7,339 bases of DNA from JAYXXU01 sp049301135 (GTDB lineage: Bacteria; Pseudomonadota; Gammaproteobacteria; Pseudomonadales; Moraxellaceae). A program made the translations under genes and the position numbers. Location: positions 1-7,339 of the forward strand of contig JBAQKP010000280.1 in the NCBI GenBank assembly GCA_049301135.1, written 5' to 3'. The notes beneath the pieces are model-generated. The model worked only from the letters and a program-made list of their open reading frames with translations, made no database searches and was not told where the DNA came from. Of the stretch, positions 5,464-7,339 are shown in pieces; within the stretch, counting starts at the first letter, position 1, and every line of letters begins with the position of its first letter.

Positions 5464-6018
5464 ATGAGTAGCTCGAATCCCGCCCAACGTTTGATTTGGA
5501 TTGATCTGGAAATGACCGGATTAGATACCGATCAAGATCAAATCATTGAAATCGCAACGATTGTCACCGATGAAAACCTAAATATTTTGGCGGAAGGGCC
5601 AGTGTTGGCGATTCATCAGCCGGACATCGTGCTTAATGCGATGGACGAATGGAACACCCGTCAGCATGGTCAGTCCGGCTTGATTCAGCGCGTGCGCCGT
5701 AGCACGTTGACCGCGCAAGATGCCGAGCAACAGACCTTAGAGTTTTTGAAAAAATGGGTCGATGCCAAAAAATCGCCAATGTGCGGCAATTCGATTTGTC
5801 AGGATCGGCGCTTTATGCATCGCCTGATGCCAGAGTTGGAGCAGTTTTTTCACTATCGCAATTTGGACGTATCGTCGGTCAAAGAGCTGGCGCGGCGCTG
5901 GCGGCCTGAGATTATGGACGGCTTAAAAAAAGAAGCCTCACATCTGGCGATGGATGATATTCGCGATTCGATACGTGAGCTCAAATACTATCGTGAGTAC
6001 TTTTTTAGGGTTAACTAA
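5464..6018 (+). CDS. orn: Oligoribonuclease
   Basis: Orn is a cytoplasmic 3'-5' exoribonuclease of the DEDDh family that degrades very short RNAs, chiefly dinucleotides, and is essential in several gammaproteobacteria. It also removes pGpG, the product of c-di-GMP hydrolysis. The protein is 184 residues (181 in E. coli). The catalytic residues are all present: D14 and E16 in WIDLEMTGL, D114 in GNSICQDRRF, H160 and D164 in SHLAMDDIRDS. The block FHYRNLDVSSVKELARRW (129-146) is nearly the E. coli text. The frame is open back to 5428, but the ATG at 5464 gives MSSSNPAQRLIWIDLEM, which aligns with the family; an ATG four codons earlier cannot be excluded. No strong ribosome site is seen. It is divergent from rsgA, and a diguanylate cyclase gene lies 127 bases downstream on the same strand. 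Confidence 0.97.
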   Translation: MSSSNPAQRLIWIDLEMTGLDTDQDQIIEIATIVTDENLNILAEGPVLAIHQPDIVLNAMDEWNTRQHGQSGLIQRVRRSTLTAQDAEQQTLEFLKKWVDAKKSPMCGNSICQDRRFMHRLMPELEQFFHYRNLDVSSVKELARRWRPEIMDGLKKEASHLAMDDIRDSIRELKYYREYFFRVN

Positions 6019-6134
6019 GCCTGATAGAGTTGGGTAGTGCTGCGATGGCAGCCTCGTTGAAGGTGTGCCATTCGGCTGATTTACTGCAAAGCACGTCATA
6101 ATCGGTTACAGTTCATGCTATGAGAATCACGTTC

Positions 6135-6140
6135 AGGAAG
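6135..6140 (+). promoter_or_regulatory. Ribosome binding site supporting the GTG start of the diguanylate cyclase
   Basis: AGGAAG at 6135-6140 is a strong Shine-Dalgarno sequence a few bases before the GTG at 6146. It supports this start where no nearby ATG is in frame. Confidence 0.8.
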
Positions 6141-6145
6141 ACAAC

Positions 6146-7333
6146 GTGGCTGACCGGTTTAATGAGCTGTTAATTCGGCGCTTTGATAATATTTTAGCTT
6201 GGACACCGGTTCAACGCTCGGTTTTGCTGTTGTCGGTGTTGGCGTTTGTGTTTACCCAATATCTGTTGTTGCATATTTATTTCTTGCTCAATCCAAGCGC
6301 GTATGTTCATTCAGCAGTGCTCGAAAACACCACCAAATGGCATGTGCTGTTGGTGTTGAGCAGTATTGTACTGATTAAACTGGCAAAAGCCGTCAATCAC
6401 TCGGCACGGGCGCAGCGCATTGTGCCGTACATTTGCACCTTGTATTACTCAGTGACGTTGGTGGCGCTGGGGTATCTGATTGGATTGTTGACCGCGTCAG
6501 CCGGTATGGTGATGGTCGGTGCGCCCTTGCTGGGCATGGTGTTGCTCGGTCAGCGTGTGGTGTATGTGTCGATGGCATTTGCGCTGCTACTGGTGTTTAT
6601 TGTGTCGCTGCTGACCGCATTTAACTACATTCCGTACGCACCGTTGTTTGTGCCAGAATTTTGGGTCGCGCCAGAAGCACGCTTGGCGCTGTTTAGCAGT
6701 GTGTTGTTTTTTTCTGCGCCGCATTTTGTGTTTATTGTGGCATTTGCCGATTTGATTTTACGTCAGCGTAAGCAGCGCGACCTGCTGATCGAGCGTTTGA
6801 GTTTGACTGATAGTTTGACCGGCATCGCCAACCGACGCGCGATAGTTGAGTTTTTACAAGAGCATCTGACTCTTGCCCAACGTAAACAACGGCCAATTGC
6901 GGTGCTGATTGCGGATCTGGATCATTTTAAACAGATCAATGATCGGCATGGACATTTGGTCGGTGATCAGGCGTTGCGACTCTCGGCGCAGTGTTTTTTG
7001 CAGTCGATTCGGGAATCGGATCGGTTGGGGCGCTATGGCGGCGAGGAGTTTTTGATTGTGTTTCCACAAACTCGTTTAGATGAGGCGTTAGAAATCGCCG
7101 AGCGTTGTCGGCAACAGTTGACCGAAGTCGAGCTGTATTCGGACACGCAACAGCCCGTGCCGCTGAGTGCGAGTTTTGGGGTGTATGGGGTGACCGATGG
7201 TCAGATTGATATCGACAGCTTGGTGCGTCTGGCTGATCAAAATATGTATCGTGCCAAGCAATCGGGTCGCAATCGGGTCTGTGCCGAGCAGCCTGACGCC
7301 CGTGCTGAAACAGTGGTGTTGCCTTCTGAGTAA
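6146..7333 (+). CDS. Membrane-bound diguanylate cyclase with a GGDEF domain
   Basis: The protein is predicted to make the second messenger c-di-GMP from two GTP. It has 395 residues. The N-terminal part holds about six hydrophobic segments (near 25-47, 66-79, 97-115, 119-136, 139-158 and 182-204), then a short basic, helical linker (RQRKQRDLLIERL, 206-218) that probably transmits a signal. The GGDEF domain starts with DSLTGIANRR (222-231), and D257 lies in the metal-binding DLDHF. The active-site loop GGEEF is at 298-302 and an intact RxxD inhibitory site, RESD, at 289-292, so catalysis and product feedback are both expected. The segment LADQNMYRAKQSGRNRV (362-378) closes the domain. There is no EAL or HD-GYP domain. 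I do not recognise the membrane region as a named MASE or 7TM sensor. The GTG start is backed by a strong ribosome site. Only a weak hairpin without a T-tract (6039-6052) lies between orn and this gene, so read-through from orn is possible. Confidence 0.94.
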   Translation: MADRFNELLIRRFDNILAWTPVQRSVLLLSVLAFVFTQYLLLHIYFLLNPSAYVHSAVLENTTKWHVLLVLSSIVLIKLAKAVNHSARAQRIVPYICTLYYSVTLVALGYLIGLLTASAGMVMVGAPLLGMVLLGQRVVYVSMAFALLLVFIVSLLTAFNYIPYAPLFVPEFWVAPEARLALFSSVLFFSAPHFVFIVAFADLILRQRKQRDLLIERLSLTDSLTGIANRRAIVEFLQEHLTLAQRKQRPIAVLIADLDHFKQINDRHGHLVGDQALRLSAQCFLQSIRESDRLGRYGGEEFLIVFPQTRLDEALEIAERCRQQLTEVELYSDTQQPVPLSASFGVYGVTDGQIDIDSLVRLADQNMYRAKQSGRNRVCAEQPDARAETVVLPSE

Positions 7334-7339
7334 ACGGTC

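Noticed and set aside
5374..5487. A 38-residue N-terminal extension of RsgA overlapping the start of orn.
   Set aside because: The extension has no family similarity and would overlap the divergent orn gene. RsgA proteins start with the basic segment encoded from 5373.
6097..6102. CATAAT as a -10 hexamer for the diguanylate cyclase gene.
   Set aside because: No acceptable -35 hexamer lies 15-19 bases upstream, so the promoter cannot be supported from sequence alone.
1..7339. Search for a novel multi-gene system (defence, mobile, secretion or biosynthetic).
   Set aside because: Every gene belongs to a known family, most are conserved housekeeping genes in familiar orders, and there are no repeats, integrases, toxins or other signs of an accessory island.

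Overview
The window looks like ordinary chromosomal housekeeping DNA from a gammaproteobacterium. Base composition is roughly balanced (my impression, not computed), genes are tightly packed, and no gap between genes exceeds about 200 bases. The two most useful markers are the cluster yibN-grxC-secB, which matches the Escherichia coli order, and rsgA divergent from orn, also as in E. coli. The RsgA N-terminus and the wording of its OB-fold recall Moraxellaceae (the Acinetobacter relatives). That assignment is from memory and tentative.

Layout. Positions 1-1929 run on the plus strand: the 3' part of coaBC (coenzyme A synthesis), a GNAT acetyltransferase one base after it, and a prolyl-4-hydroxylase-like 2-oxoglutarate/Fe(II) oxygenase. 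Positions 1947-5373 run on the minus strand. Read in the direction of transcription they are rsgA (ribosome maturation GTPase), a 194-base gap, then yibN (membrane rhodanese), grxC (glutaredoxin 3), secB (export chaperone), a strong intrinsic terminator, and an XRE-type regulator. The oxygenase and regulator genes converge with only 17 bases between them. Positions 5464-7333 return to the plus strand: orn (oligoribonuclease), divergent from rsgA, and a membrane-bound diguanylate cyclase with an intact GGEEF site and inhibitory RxxD site.

How the genes may work together. yibN-grxC-secB joins thiol/sulfur handling with SecB-dependent export and is probably one transcript ended by the hairpin at 2770-2804. 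Orn clears short oligoribonucleotides including pGpG, the breakdown product of c-di-GMP, and a c-di-GMP synthase lies just downstream. The functional link is plausible but rests on adjacency alone.

I found no mobile element, CRISPR array, RNA gene, phage gene or defence system, and no clear undescribed system. The items most worth a second look are a glycine in place of the usual asparagine in the G4 (NKxD) motif of RsgA, and a nested hairpin at the predicted 5' end of the yibN-grxC-secB transcript followed by mutually exclusive downstream pairings.
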